From Mycetocola reblochoni REB411 (GTDB lineage: Bacteria; Actinomycetota; Actinomycetes; Actinomycetales; Microbacteriaceae), in the NCBI RefSeq assembly GCF_900163835.1, contig NZ_FUKR01000056.1, forward strand, positions 33,774 to 97,773: a DNA stretch of 64,000 nt. The letters are read 5' to 3'. Within the stretch, counting starts at the first letter, position 1. The number at the start of each line of letters is the position of its first letter. Position numbers and translations under genes: made by a program. The notes beneath the pieces were generated by a model, which made no database searches, was not told the DNA's origin, and worked only from the letters and a program-made list of their open reading frames with translations. Shown here in pieces: positions 26,729-36,345 of the stretch.

Positions 26729-28282
26729 GTGTCAGGCGGTACGCGCCCCGGCGCGGGGACCCGGATCGACGGGCCACGCCCCGACGGCGGCGCGCAGGGG
26801 ATCGGCGGGACGCAGCGGCGCGTGCTCACCGCCAGGCACGTGCGATTCATGGCGCTCGGCGCCGCGGTCGGCACCGGGCTCTTCTACGGCTCGGCTCAGG
26901 CCATCCAGACGGCGGGGCCCGCGGTCCTGCTCGCCTACCTCATCGGCGGTGCGGCGGTGTTCGTGATCATGCGGGCCCTCGGCGAGATGGCCGTCAGGCA
27001 CCCGGTGTCGGGCTCGTTCGGCCAGTACGCGGCCCGCTACCTCGGCCCCCTCGCCGGCTTCACCACGGGCTGGACCTATACCTTCGAGATGATCGTCGTC
27101 GCCATCGCTGACGTCACCGCCTTCGGCGTCTACATGGGGTTCTGGTTCCCCGACGTGGCGCGCTGGGTGTGGATCGTCGCGGCGATCCTGCTGCTGGGCG
27201 CGCTCAACCTCGTGACCGCCCGGGTGTTCGGCGAGCTGGAGTTCTGGTTCGCGCTGGTGAAGGTCGCCGCGATCGTCGCGATGATCGTCGGAGGAGCCGC
27301 GATCGTCGTCTTCGGCTTCGCCACCGCCTCTCCGGGAGCCGCCGGGCTGGACACCCTGCTGGGCAGCGGCGGCTTCGCCCCGCACGGCGTGCTCGGCGTC
27401 GTCGCGAGCTTCGCGATCGTCATGTTCGCGTTCGGGGGCATCGAGGTGATCGGCATCACCGCGGGGGAGTCGGAGGACCCCCGCCGGGTGATCCCGCGCG
27501 CGATCAACACCGTGCCCGTCCGAATCCTGCTGTTCTACGTGCTCACGCTCGCCGTCATCATGATGATCGTGCCCTGGGACCGGATCGGGGTCGGCGAGAG
27601 CCCCTTCGTCACGATCTTCAGCGAGCTCGGCATCCCCGCGGCGGCGCACATCCTCAACGCGGTCGTCATCACGGCGGCGCTCTCCGCGATCAACTCGGAC
27701 ATCTTCGGGGCGGGGCGCATGATGTTCGGCCTCGCCGCGCAGGGCCACGCGCCGCGCGCGTTCATGCGGCTGAGCCGTTCGGGGGTGCCGTGGCTGACCG
27801 TCGGCGTGATGATGTCGGCGCTCGCCGTCGGCGCCCTCGTCAACGCGCTGCTGCCGGAGGACGTCTTCGCCGTGGTCGCCTCGATCGCGACCTTCGCGAC
27901 CGTGTGGACGTGGGTGATGATCCTGCTCACCCACGCCGCCATGCGCCGGGAGCTGCGTCGGGCCGGGGCACCCGCTCCCGCGTTCGCCGTCCCCGGGTGG
28001 CCGTGGCTGCCCGCGCTGACGCTTGCCTTCGTGCTCGGCGTGCTCGTCGTGATCGCGGTGCTCCCTGAGACGCGGATCGCGCTCGTCGTCGGGGTCTCGT
28101 GGCTGCTCGGCCTGCTGCTCGCCTACCGGTTCCTGGTCCGGCCCGAGGGCAAAACCCGGCCGGTGCTCCCTACCGGTGACGGCCAGGACGACGCCGATGC
28201 GGACAACGGCAACGGCAACGGCAACGGCAATGGCAACGGCAACGGCGGCGGGAGTGCTGACGCGGTCGCACCCGCTCCCTGA
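26729..28282 (+). CDS. Amino acid permease (APC superfamily, AAT type)
   Basis: 517 residues. [20 protein letters not shown] is the AAT-family start, with TM1 GxG binding motif; [39 protein letters not shown] and a Pro/Arg loop [20 protein letters not shown] follow. About 12 spans. GGAGGGAGG precedes the GTG start. The C-terminal tail has an alternating Asn-Gly run encoded by a hexanucleotide repeat. Resembles GABA/proline permeases of the family; substrate unproven. Confidence 0.88.
   Translation: MSGGTRPGAGTRIDGPRPDGGAQGIGGTQRRVLTARHVRFMALGAAVGTGLFYGSAQAIQTAGPAVLLAYLIGGAAVFVIMRALGEMAVRHPVSGSFGQYAARYLGPLAGFTTGWTYTFEMIVVAIADVTAFGVYMGFWFPDVARWVWIVAAILLLGALNLVTARVFGELEFWFALVKVAAIVAMIVGGAAIVVFGFATASPGAAGLDTLLGSGGFAPHGVLGVVASFAIVMFAFGGIEVIGITAGESEDPRRVIPRAINTVPVRILLFYVLTLAVIMMIVPWDRIGVGESPFVTIFSELGIPAAAHILNAVVITAALSAINSDIFGAGRMMFGLAAQGHAPRAFMRLSRSGVPWLTVGVMMSALAVGALVNALLPEDVFAVVASIATFATVWTWVMILLTHAAMRRELRRAGAPAPAFAVPGWPWLPALTLAFVLGVLVVIAVLPETRIALVVGVSWLLGLLLAYRFLVRPEGKTRPVLPTGDGQDDADADNGNGNGNGNGNGNGGGSADAVAPAP
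28208..28243 (+). repeat. GGCAAC hexanucleotide repeat inside the permease gene
   Basis: Six tandem 6-bp units, five GGCAAC and one GGCAAT. They are in frame and encode an Asn-Gly repeat in the cytoplasmic tail, so copy-number change would lengthen the tail without a frameshift. Confidence 0.85.
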
Positions 28283-28347
28283 CAACCGCAACGGCGGCCG
28301 CGGCGATGCGCCGCGACCGCCGTCCAGCCCCGGGTGCCCCCGTCAGG
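28278..28347. terminator. Bidirectional terminator with paired stop codons
   Basis: A 15-bp inner stem with one mismatch (28291-28305 with 28309-28323, loop ATG) is flanked by CCTGAC (28278-28283) and GTCAGG (28342-28347). The latter two contain the plus- and minus-strand stop codons. Confidence 0.7.
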
Positions 28348-29023
28348 CCGCGGTGATGTCCTGCACGTGACCGCCCGCGAGCCGCAGCCGGCGCTGAGCC
28401 CGCCGGGCGACCGCGGAGTCGTGGGTGACCAGGATCATCGTCAGACCCCGGTCCTTCCACTGCGACTCCAGCAACGCCATGATCTCGTCGCGCGTGTGCT
28501 CGTCCAGGTTGCCCGTCGGCTCGTCCGCCAGCAGCACGGTCGGACGCTTGACCAGCGCGCGCGCGATCGCGACGCGCTGCTGCTGTCCGCCGGAGAGCTC
28601 CGAGGGCAGGTGGTCGGTGCGCTCGCCCAGCCCGACCGACTCCAGCGCCTCGCGGGCACGCTGCCGACGCTCGTCGGCCGCCACATGCTGCGGCACGAGG
28701 GCGGTCTCGACGTTCTCCTGCGCGGTGAGCGTGGGAATCAGGTTGAATCCCTGGAACACGAAGCCGATGTCGTCGGCACGCAGCCGGCCCAGCTCCCGCT
28801 CCTTGAGCGTGGCGATGTCCGTGCCGCCGAGGCTCAGCGAACCGCTCGTCGGCCGGTCCAGCGCGCCCAGCAGCTGCAGCAGGGTCGACTTGCCTCCGCC
28901 GGTCGGACCCTGGATGCTGACGAACTCGCCGTCGGGGATGGTGATGCTGACGGAGTCGAGCGCGGTGACCCGCGCCTGTCGCTTGCCGGTGTATGTCTTC
29001 GTCAGGTCGGTGAGGGTGTACAT
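28343..29023 (-). CDS. MacB/LolD-type ABC ATPase
   Basis: 226 residues, the usual length for this clade. TLTDLTKTYTGK starts the fold; Walker A is GPTGGGKST (third variable positions Thr/Gly), then [45 protein letters not shown] and VTHDSAVA. The LADEPTGNLD form is diagnostic for MacB/LolD/FtsE relatives. Works with the FtsX-like permease 39 bp upstream. Such pairs in actinomycetes often confer antimicrobial peptide resistance or mechanotransmission. Confidence 0.92.
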   Translation of the reverse strand: MYTLTDLTKTYTGKRQARVTALDSVSITIPDGEFVSIQGPTGGGKSTLLQLLGALDRPTSGSLSLGGTDIATLKERELGRLRADDIGFVFQGFNLIPTLTAQENVETALVPQHVAADERRQRAREALESVGLGERTDHLPSELSGGQQQRVAIARALVKRPTVLLADEPTGNLDEHTRDEIMALLESQWKDRGLTMILVTHDSAVARRAQRRLRLAGGHVQDITAA

Positions 29024-29062
29024 GGTGTCTCGTTTCTCTGGGGGAGTCGGATGCGTGCCGGG

Positions 29063-30559
29063 TCAGGAGAGGGAGCCGAGCGCCGCCGCGGGCCGGAGCT
29101 TCGCGGCACGCCAGCCGCCGATCGCGCCGGCGAGCAGGCCACCCGCGACCGCCACCGCGATGGCGATGAGGATGACGCTGGGCGTGAACGGTGCGGTCAG
29201 GGTGACGGCGGTGTCCGCCGTCTGGCCCATGCCTGCGCCTCCGAATCCGCCGCCACCGCCGGGGCCGCCCTGCATCATTCCGCCCGCGTTCTCGGTGGTG
29301 CTGCTTCCGCCGACGCTCGGGGCGATCGCCGTCACCGTGAGCATCGCGGCGGCACCGATGATGAGGCCGATCACGGCTCCCAGGAGCGACTGCACCAGCG
29401 ACTCACCGGCGACCTGCCCGACGATGCGTCGGTTCGACCAGCCGATCGCCTTGAGCGTTCCGAACTCACGCGTGCGACGGGTGACCCCTGACACGGTGAA
29501 CAGGATCGCCAGGATGAACGCGGCGGCCAGCACGATGACGCTCAGCCAGGTACCCAGGCTGGTGACGAGCGCGCTCGCCGAGCTCAGCGACCCCGAGACG
29601 GAGCTGGCGAGCTCCTCCTGCGTGTTGACCGTGGTGTCGGGCAGGGCCTCGCCGATGTCGTCGGCGACCTGCGTGATCGCGGAGGAGCTGGCGGCCTGCA
29701 CCTGGATGGTGGAGATCTGCTCGTCGAGCCCGGAGATCGTCTGGGCGGTGTCCAGCGGGAGGTACACGTTCGCGGCCGACTCGTCTGTCCCGGTCGAGGT
29801 CACCGTGCCGACCACGCTCACCTCGGTGTCGCCGACCGTCAGGGTGTCGCCGACGGCGATCTCCGCGGTGGTGGCGTAGTCGCTGTCGACGACCGCGGTG
29901 TTCTGGCCCGCGTCGTCAGCGGTGAGCAGGCGACCGTCGGCGAGGGTGACGGAGCTGAGCGGTCCGATGTCACTGACCGACGGGTCGACGCCGAGCACGG
30001 TGAACGAGTCGACGGAGAAGCTGCTGCCGCCCGCGCCGTCGGGTCCGCCCTGGGGAGGGGTTCCGCCGCCCTGGCCCTCGGCGCTGCCCTGCTCCTGCTG
30101 GTCCTCGCTCATCTGGGGGATCTCGCCGTCGAAGCTGGTGTTCGTCAGGGCGAGGGTCGCCGTCGCCGAGGAGACGTTGTCGACCCCGAGCACGGTGGTC
30201 AGCGCGTCGGCGCTGAACGTCTCGGTGCCGCGGTCGGCACTGAGCATCGACTGGCTGAGGCTGGTGGTTCCGTCGCTCTCCTCGCCGTCGTTCGCGCCGA
30301 AGTCGAACTGGGCGCCGCCCGGCCCTCCGCCGCCCTCACCCTCCTGCCCCTCCTCGGGGGCTGCAGGTGTGGTCGTGACGGTGATGTCGGTTCCGACGCC
30401 GTAGACGGATTCGAGCGCTTCGGCCTGCGCGGCGCGCACGCCGGCGGTCAGGGAGGTGACGAGCATGACGAGGGCGACCGCGAGGGCCATCCCCGCGGCG
30501 ATGATGATCGTGTTCTTGCGCCGGCCGAGGAGTTCGCGGCGGAGATAACTTCCGAACAT
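29063..30559 (-). CDS. MacB-like FtsX-domain ABC permease
   Basis: 498 residues. FGSYLRRELLGRRKNTIIIA starts TM1, followed by a long extracellular MacB_PCD-like domain rich in Gly/Gln/Asp, including a GEGGGGPGGAQFDFG stretch, then three C-terminal spans with FtsX hallmarks (TRRTREFGTLKAIGWSNRRI, SLVQSLLGAVIGLIIG). ATG at 30559 chosen; a GTG at 30604 is the alternative. It forms an exporter with the ATPase and is divergent from the two-component system that probably controls it. Confidence 0.9.
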   Translation of the reverse strand: MFGSYLRRELLGRRKNTIIIAAGMALAVALVMLVTSLTAGVRAAQAEALESVYGVGTDITVTTTPAAPEEGQEGEGGGGPGGAQFDFGANDGEESDGTTSLSQSMLSADRGTETFSADALTTVLGVDNVSSATATLALTNTSFDGEIPQMSEDQQEQGSAEGQGGGTPPQGGPDGAGGSSFSVDSFTVLGVDPSVSDIGPLSSVTLADGRLLTADDAGQNTAVVDSDYATTAEIAVGDTLTVGDTEVSVVGTVTSTGTDESAANVYLPLDTAQTISGLDEQISTIQVQAASSSAITQVADDIGEALPDTTVNTQEELASSVSGSLSSASALVTSLGTWLSVIVLAAAFILAILFTVSGVTRRTREFGTLKAIGWSNRRIVGQVAGESLVQSLLGAVIGLIIGAAAMLTVTAIAPSVGGSSTTENAGGMMQGGPGGGGGFGGAGMGQTADTAVTLTAPFTPSVILIAIAVAVAGGLLAGAIGGWRAAKLRPAAALGSLS

Positions 30560-30602
30560 GGGGTTCTTTCTGCTGGGGGCGGCCGGGGTGCCGCGCGCTG
30601 TC

Positions 30603-30656
30603 ACGCTAGGCAGCGGGGCTATGCCGCTCGTCGCGCGGCGCTATGGCGACGCTATG
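30603..30656 (-). promoter_or_regulatory. Promoter of the MacB-like operon with CATAG boxes
   Basis: On the minus strand, CATAG boxes lie at 30656-30652, 30645-30641 and 30623-30619 (offsets 11 and 22 bp). The last is exactly 10 bp upstream of TAGCGT (30608-30603), the likely -10. There is no clear -35, consistent with an activator-dependent promoter. Confidence 0.65.
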
Positions 30657-30706
30657 AGCGGACGGCCGGGACCGGCCCCGCGTCGATAGGCGATCCGCGG
30701 CCTCGT

Positions 30707-30738
30707 CATAGATTCCTCATAGCGAACGCGTCGATACT
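30707..30738 (+). promoter_or_regulatory. Promoter of the response-regulator gene with CATAG boxes
   Basis: Two CATAG boxes at 30707 and 30718, 11 bp apart, are followed after 10 bp by GATACT (30733-30738). Transcription would begin at about 30745, the GTG start itself, giving a leaderless mRNA. Confidence 0.65.
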
Positions 30739-30744
30739 GATGAC

Positions 30745-31494
30745 GTGAGCGATACGACCTTCTCCTCAGCCCCTCAGACCCGACTCAGCCGCGCCGATGG
30801 CAGCGCCGTCAGGGTCCTCGTCGTCGACGACGAGTCGACGCTGACCGAACTGCTGCGCATGGCCCTCAAGTACGAGGGCTGGGACGTGCGCACCGCGGCC
30901 AACGGTCAGCAGGCGCTCAGCACGGCGAGGGAGTTCGAGCCGGACGCGATCGTGCTCGACATCATGCTGCCCGACCTCGACGGACTGCAGGTCCTGCACC
31001 GGCTGCGTAGCGGGGGCGACGACGTGCCGGTGCTCTTCCTCACCGCGAAGGACTCCCTCGACGACCGGCTCGCCGGGCTCACCGCCGGTGGCGACGACTA
31101 CGTCACCAAGCCGTTCAGCCTCGAGGAGGTCGTGGCCAGGCTGCGCGGCCTGATCCGGCGTTCCACGCTCCTGCAGGCCACCGGCGACGGGCCGGTCATC
31201 ACCGTCGGCGACCTCAGCCTCAATGAGGAGAGCCACGAGGTCAGCAGGGCGGGGACCGACATCGAGCTCACGGCGACGGAGTTCGAGCTGCTGCGCTACC
31301 TGATGCGCAACCCGAAGCGCGTGCTCAGCAAGGCGCAGATCCTCGACCGGGTGTGGAGCTACGACTTCGGCGGCAAGGCCAGCGTCGTGGAGATCTACAT
31401 CTCGTACCTGCGGAAGAAGATCGACGCCGGGCGTCAGCCGATGATCCACACCATCCGCGGCGTCGGCTACGTCCTGAAGCCGGCCGTGGCGTGA
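30745..31494 (+). CDS. OmpR/PhoB-family response regulator
   Basis: 249 residues. The receiver domain has the acidic pair in VLVVDDES, phospho-acceptor Asp72 in IVLDIMLPDLDG, and Lys122 in VTKPFSLEE. The winged-helix output domain (about 145-245) has LTATEFELLRYLMRNPKRVL and IRGVGYVLKP. The GTG start is probably leaderless. It overlaps the kinase gene by GTGA. OmpR-type proteins bind direct repeats in ~11-bp phase, as found around its own promoter. Confidence 0.94.
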   Translation: MSDTTFSSAPQTRLSRADGSAVRVLVVDDESTLTELLRMALKYEGWDVRTAANGQQALSTAREFEPDAIVLDIMLPDLDGLQVLHRLRSGGDDVPVLFLTAKDSLDDRLAGLTAGGDDYVTKPFSLEEVVARLRGLIRRSTLLQATGDGPVITVGDLSLNEESHEVSRAGTDIELTATEFELLRYLMRNPKRVLSKAQILDRVWSYDFGGKASVVEIYISYLRKKIDAGRQPMIHTIRGVGYVLKPAVA

Positions 31495-33059
31495 CCCGGC
31501 TCAGGGAGCTCACCGGTGCGCTGACGCTCCGGCACCGCCTGGTGCTCATCGTCGTGTCGATCCTCGCCCTCGGCAGCATCGTCGTCGGCTACGCCAGCGT
31601 CTTCGCCGTCCAGGGCCAGCTGTACGACCGCGCGGACGAGCAGCTCGGCCGGTCCATCGAGCGGCTGACCGGTCAGAATCCCAACTCGCCGCAGCAGGGC
31701 GCGCCCGGGCTGATCGGCGAGCCGGGCCTCGGCCCGGGCGCCCTGGGGGCGAGCTTCGTCAACGGCGAGCTCTACTCCGCCTCGTACCTGGACCTGGATG
31801 CCAGGGCCACGGCCCTCACCGATGAGCAGGGGGCGATCCTGACCCGCGCCGCGGAGGGGGCGACGACGTCGACGGTGGACCTGGGCGGCGACGCCGGTCT
31901 CTACCGCGTCATGCACGTCCAGCTGGAGCAGGGGATCACCGTGATGATCGGCACACCGCTGAGCGACGTGTCCCTCACGGTGTCGCAGCTCGTCGTCCTC
32001 ATCACCGTGATCACGGCTCTCGTCCTCGCGGTGGCGGGCGCGGTCGCGTACGGGACCATCCGCCTGGCACTCCGCCCGCTCGACCGGGTGGCGGCGACGG
32101 CGGCAGCGGTGTCGAAGCTGCCCCTCGACAGGGGCGACGGCGCGCTGTCGGTCCGCGTCCCCGAGGGCGACGCGGACGACAGGGGAGAGGTCGGCCGCGT
32201 CGGGGCCGCCATCAACCGCATGCTCGGCCACGTCTCCGCGGCGTTGCAGTCGCGCCAGGCGAGCGAGAACAAGGTCAGGCGCTTCGTCTCGGACGCCAGC
32301 CACGAGCTGCGCACCCCGCTCGCCGCGATCTCCGGGTACTCGGAGCTGGCCAGCCGCTACGGCGACGAGATCCCCGAGGACGTCGCCTACTCGCTGACGA
32401 GGATCCGGTCCGAGTCGGCGCGGATGGCCGCGATCGTCGAGGACCTGCTGCTGCTGGCCCGGCTCGACGAGGGACGGGAGCTCGGTAGGGAGGACGTCGA
32501 CCTGACGATGCTCGTCATCGACGCGGTCAACGACGCCCACGCCGCCGCCCCCGACCACGTGTTCGAGCTCGACCTCCCCGACGAGCCGGTCACGCTCGTC
32601 GGGGACCGGTCGCGGCTGCACCAGGTGGTGGCGAACCTCCTCGCCAATGCCAGGGTGCACACCCCGGCGGGCACGCACGTGACGGCGGGGGTGGAGCTGC
32701 GCGGGGACGACGTCGTGGTCAGTGTCTCCGACGACGGCCCCGGCATTCCGCCGGAGCTGAGGGAGCGGGTGTTCGAGCGCTTCGTGCGTGGTGACGACTC
32801 GCGCTCGCGGGAGACGGGCAGCACGGGGCTCGGCCTCGCGATCGTGTCGGGGATCGTGGGCGCCCACGGCGGTTCGGCCGACGTGAGCAGCGTCCCGGGC
32901 GCGACCCGCTTCGAGGTTCGGCTGCCGTTGGCGCCGGCTGCGTCGTCGGCCGAGCTGGCGCCGGCCGAGCCGTCGCCGTCGGAGTCCTCGCCGTCCTCGC
33001 CGTCCGATTCGGTGTCGGCCGATGACGCCGACGCCGAACGGAGTCGTCCGGTCGACTAG
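31491..33059 (+). CDS. Sensor histidine kinase
   Basis: 522 residues. TM1 (RLVLIVVSILALGSIVVGYA), a ~120-residue extracellular domain, TM2 (LVVLITVITALVLAVAGAVA), HAMP, then HisKA with the phospho-acceptor His271 in SDASHELRTPLAAISG. HATPase_c boxes are NLLANARVHTP, DDGPGIPPEL and GSTGLGLAIV. The last ~45 residues are Ser/Pro/Glu repeats of unknown role. Likely senses an envelope stress or antimicrobial relevant to the MacB-like exporter. Stop overlaps the antiporter stop in CTAG. Confidence 0.94.
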   Translation: MTRLRELTGALTLRHRLVLIVVSILALGSIVVGYASVFAVQGQLYDRADEQLGRSIERLTGQNPNSPQQGAPGLIGEPGLGPGALGASFVNGELYSASYLDLDARATALTDEQGAILTRAAEGATTSTVDLGGDAGLYRVMHVQLEQGITVMIGTPLSDVSLTVSQLVVLITVITALVLAVAGAVAYGTIRLALRPLDRVAATAAAVSKLPLDRGDGALSVRVPEGDADDRGEVGRVGAAINRMLGHVSAALQSRQASENKVRRFVSDASHELRTPLAAISGYSELASRYGDEIPEDVAYSLTRIRSESARMAAIVEDLLLLARLDEGRELGREDVDLTMLVIDAVNDAHAAAPDHVFELDLPDEPVTLVGDRSRLHQVVANLLANARVHTPAGTHVTAGVELRGDDVVVSVSDDGPGIPPELRERVFERFVRGDDSRSRETGSTGLGLAIVSGIVGAHGGSADVSSVPGATRFEVRLPLAPAASSAELAPAEPSPSESSPSSPSDSVSADDADAERSRPVD

Positions 33060-34765
33060 GCCTCCGGCGCCGCCGTGCCGTCTGGGGTGCTCGTGCCGTC
33101 GGGCGCGGCGTCGTCGTCCGGTGCAGCCGTGTCGTCCGGTGCGGCCGTGCTGTTCACCGCGGGCGGGTTCACCAGCACGCTGTCCGCGCTCGACCGCTCC
33201 GCCGCGGTCCTCTGGTCCCATGCGGGCCGGCGCAGGCGGTAGAACAGCAGCGGAGGCCCGCCGAGCAGCACGACGACGGCCACGACGACGAGCGGGTACC
33301 CGAGCTCGGACAGCCCGGTGAAGCCGCTCGGCCGGACGAAGGCGAGGACGAACGCCGCGGCGCACGAGATCATGCCCAGCCACGCGACGAAGCGCATCGC
33401 CGGCGTGCGGTAGCTGCGCACCACGGTCGGCTGGGTGCGGCGGAGCCGGAGCGCCGCCGCGAACATCATCATGTACATGATCAGGTACAGCGCCGCCGCC
33501 ATGTCGACGAGAGCGATGAACGCCGTGTTGCCGTTCGGCACGAGGACGAACAGCAGCGCGAGCAACGTGACGACCGCTCCCTGCGCCCCGAGGATCCCCA
33601 CCTGGACGCCGGCGCGGTTGCGCTTCTGCAGGAACGGCGGCAGCAGCCCCGTGCGCGCCGCGGCCAGCAGCCCCCTCGACGGCCCTGCGATCCAGGTCAC
33701 CACCGACGCGAACGCGCCGAGGGCGATGAGCAGGGACACGACGGGGGTCGCCCAGCCGATGCCCCAGTGGTCGAAGAAGGCCTGGAACGCCAGGTTGATC
33801 CCGTTCGTCACGCCGAGCTGGCTCGAGGGCACGGCGACGGCGATCGCGATCGTCGGCAGGATGAACACGCCGAGGATGAGCACCGTCGCGATGAGGATCG
33901 ACCGGGGGAAGCCTTTTCCGGGGTTCTTGAGGTCGTTCGCGTGGACGGCGTTCACCTCCATGCCGGCGTAGGCGAGCACATTGGACACGACCAGCACGAT
34001 CGAGGCGATCCCGGTCCACGGCGGGACGACGTCCGACAGGCCGAGTGGGGTCTGCGACCGCTCGCCCGTCCCCAGCCAGACGGCGCCGAGGACGATGAGG
34101 AGCACGGCGGGCACGAGGGTCCCGAAGATGCCGCTCCAGCTGCCGACGCTCGCGAACAGCTTGCCGCCGGCCAGGGCGATGAGGGTCGACCCCCAGTAGA
34201 GGACGAGGATGACGACCGCCGTGTACACGCCGTTCGAGGCCAGCCCGGGGTTTCCGACGACGAACGACAGACTCGCGGCGATGAAGGCGATCTGCGTCGG
34301 GTACCAGACGACGTTCTGGATCCACTGGAGCCAGATGGCGACGAAGCCGGCGCGCTCGCCGAAGGCCTCCCGCACCCAGGTGAACACGCCGCCCTTCCAC
34401 CCCGTCGCCAGCTCGGCGGCGACGAGCGCGGTCGGCACGAGGAACAGCAGCGCCGGGATGACGAACAGCGCCACCGAGCCGAGCCCGTACGACGCCATCG
34501 CCGGCAGCGACCGCAGCGAGGCGACGACGACGACGGTCAGCATGGACAGCTGCATCACGGTCATGAAGCTCGTCGGCCCGGCCGCGGGGGCCCCGATGGC
34601 CGGGCCGGCGTGGCCGGGAGGGCGGCGGGACCGGCTGGTGCCGTAGGGGTGAGGCCGCACGTGCTCGGGCGACGGGGCGTGGGTGCCGTCCGCGCGCTCC
34701 GGCGGTGTCGGGCCCGTGCGGCCGTCCTCGGCGGGCGTCGGTGGCAGCTGTGGTGAATCGGACAT
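33056..34765 (-). CDS. APC-family transporter, GadC-like glutamate/GABA antiporter
   Basis: 569 residues, about 12 spans after a ~70-residue Pro-rich N-tail. The start SFMTVMQLSMLTVVVVASLR and WKGGVFTWVREAFGERAGFV match the glutamate:GABA antiporter (GadC/XasA) branch, as do LVVSNVLAYAGMEVNAVHAN and FTGLSELGYPL. The C-tail is an Ala/Pro/Asp/Thr repeat. Lying 23 bp downstream of gadB on the same strand, it probably exchanges extracellular glutamate for GABA. Confidence in the exact substrate is moderate. Confidence 0.85.
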   Translation of the reverse strand: MSDSPQLPPTPAEDGRTGPTPPERADGTHAPSPEHVRPHPYGTSRSRRPPGHAGPAIGAPAAGPTSFMTVMQLSMLTVVVVASLRSLPAMASYGLGSVALFVIPALLFLVPTALVAAELATGWKGGVFTWVREAFGERAGFVAIWLQWIQNVVWYPTQIAFIAASLSFVVGNPGLASNGVYTAVVILVLYWGSTLIALAGGKLFASVGSWSGIFGTLVPAVLLIVLGAVWLGTGERSQTPLGLSDVVPPWTGIASIVLVVSNVLAYAGMEVNAVHANDLKNPGKGFPRSILIATVLILGVFILPTIAIAVAVPSSQLGVTNGINLAFQAFFDHWGIGWATPVVSLLIALGAFASVVTWIAGPSRGLLAAARTGLLPPFLQKRNRAGVQVGILGAQGAVVTLLALLFVLVPNGNTAFIALVDMAAALYLIMYMMMFAAALRLRRTQPTVVRSYRTPAMRFVAWLGMISCAAAFVLAFVRPSGFTGLSELGYPLVVVAVVVLLGGPPLLFYRLRRPAWDQRTAAERSSADSVLVNPPAVNSTAAPDDTAAPDDDAAPDGTSTPDGTAAPEA

Positions 34766-34788
34766 CGTCGCCTCCGTCTCCGCCGGCC

Positions 34789-36198
34789 TCAGTGGTGGAA
34801 TCCGCCGTGCTGGGTCTCGGCGGGCAACGGGCCGTCGAGGGCGTCGAGGTAGTCGACCTCGGCGCGCAGGTCGTCGAGGAAGGAACCGGCCAGGTCGTGG
34901 CTGAAGCCGCTCCTGACGACGATGCGCTGCACGGTGATGTTGGTCAGCTCGTCCGGCATCGGGTAGGCGGGCACGAGCCAGCCCTTCATCCGGAGGCGGT
35001 CGGAGAGGTGGTAGAGGTTCCAGTTCGTCGTGTGGCCCTCGCGCAGGCGCCAGGCGAACACGGGGATGTCGGAGCCGTCGTTCCAGAGCTCGAACTCCGG
35101 CATGCGCCCGATCGCGTCGGAGAGGTAGAGAGCGACGTCCCTGGAGGCCCGCTGCACCGCCGTGTACCCGGACCGGCCGAGGCGGAGGAACATGTAGTAC
35201 TGCAAGAGCACCTGCGCCCCCGGCCGGGAGAAGTTCAGGGCGAAGGTGGGCATGTCCCCGCCGAGGTAGCGCACGCGGAACACCAGGTCCTCCGGAAGCG
35301 ACGCGACGTCACGCCAGACCACCCAGCCGAGCCCGGGGTAGACGAGGCCGTACTTGTGGCCGGAGGTGTTGATCGACGCCACGCGCTCGATCCGGAAGTC
35401 CCAGCTGAGCTCCGGCTGGAGGAAGGGAGCGATCATCGCCCCCGAGGCGCCGTCCACGTGGATCCGCACGTCGAGGCCCGTCCGCTCCTGGATGTCGTCC
35501 AGCGCTGCGGCGATCCGCTCGACCGGCTCGTACATCCCCGTGTAGGTCACCCCGAGGATGGCGACGACGCCGATGGTGTTCTCATCGACGTACGCGTCGA
35601 GGCCGTCGCCGTCGAGGACCTTGTGCTCCTCGCTGATCGGGACGTACCGCGGCTCCACCTCGAAGTAGTTGCAGAACTTCTCCCAGCACACCTGCACGGC
35701 GCTGGAGAGGACGATGTTCGGCCGCTCGGTCGACAGGCCGGCGGCGCGCCGGGCGTGCTGCCAGCGACGCTTCAGCGCCAGGCCGCCGAGCATGCAGGCC
35801 TCCGAGGAGCCGATCGTCGACGTCCCGATGGCGCCCTCCGCGGAGGGGGCATGCCAGAGCTCGGCGAGCATCCGCCAGCAGCGCGTCTCGATCTCGGCGG
35901 TCTGCGGGTACTCGTCCTTGTCGATCATGTTCTTGTCGGCGGCCTCGAGGTACAGCTTGGAGGCGTGGTCGTCCATCCAGGTGCCGACGAAGGTGGCGAG
36001 GTTGAGCCGGGCGTTGCCGTCGAGCATCGACTCGTCGTGGACGATCTGGTAGGCGGTCTCCGGCAGGGACTCGTCGTCGGGGAAGTGGAACTTCGGCAAC
36101 GACGTCGCCTCCCCCGGGCGGGCGAACACGGGGTTCAGCTCGACGCGCTCGCCGTCGGTGGTGTCTTCGGTGTGGATTCCGTTCTGAGTCATTGACAT
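34789..36198 (-). CDS. gadB: Glutamate decarboxylase
   Basis: 469 residues, close to E. coli GadB (466). The PLP lysine is Lys282 in SINTSGHKYGLVYPG; other signatures are STIGSSEACMLGGLALKRRW, HVDGASGAMIAPF and FRVRYLGGDMPTFALNFSRP. It converts glutamate to GABA, consuming a proton. The C-terminus GGFHH carries histidines, reminiscent of the C-terminal plug residue of GadB. ATG at 36198 follows GGGAGC; a second ATG at 36192 is possible. Confidence 0.94.
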   Translation of the reverse strand: MSMTQNGIHTEDTTDGERVELNPVFARPGEATSLPKFHFPDDESLPETAYQIVHDESMLDGNARLNLATFVGTWMDDHASKLYLEAADKNMIDKDEYPQTAEIETRCWRMLAELWHAPSAEGAIGTSTIGSSEACMLGGLALKRRWQHARRAAGLSTERPNIVLSSAVQVCWEKFCNYFEVEPRYVPISEEHKVLDGDGLDAYVDENTIGVVAILGVTYTGMYEPVERIAAALDDIQERTGLDVRIHVDGASGAMIAPFLQPELSWDFRIERVASINTSGHKYGLVYPGLGWVVWRDVASLPEDLVFRVRYLGGDMPTFALNFSRPGAQVLLQYYMFLRLGRSGYTAVQRASRDVALYLSDAIGRMPEFELWNDGSDIPVFAWRLREGHTTNWNLYHLSDRLRMKGWLVPAYPMPDELTNITVQRIVVRSGFSHDLAGSFLDDLRAEVDYLDALDGPLPAETQHGGFHH

Positions 36199-36212
36199 GC
36201 TCCCGGCTCTCA

Positions 36213-36247
36213 GCGCGAGCGGGGCTCGCGCACCTGGGGCCATCGTA
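36213..36247 (-). promoter_or_regulatory. gadB 5' region: -10 box and hairpin
   Basis: A TACGAT box (36247-36242, minus strand) is followed by a perfect stem GCGCGAGC/GCTCGCGC with a 3-base loop (36231-36213), ending 15 bp before the ATG. It could be an operator or a translation-affecting hairpin. No convincing -35. Confidence 0.45.
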
Positions 36248-36345
36248 TGCCCGTGCCGCGCGGAGGCACACCCCCCTGCCGCGGCCCGCCTGCGCTGCCG
36301 CGCCCGCGCCCGCGCCCTCGTCCTGCGTCCGGAGGGGAGGGCGAC

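Noticed and set aside
31467..33055. Long minus-strand frame opposite the histidine kinase
   Set aside because: GC-rich mirror frame of a gene with clear kinase motifs; no protein signature.
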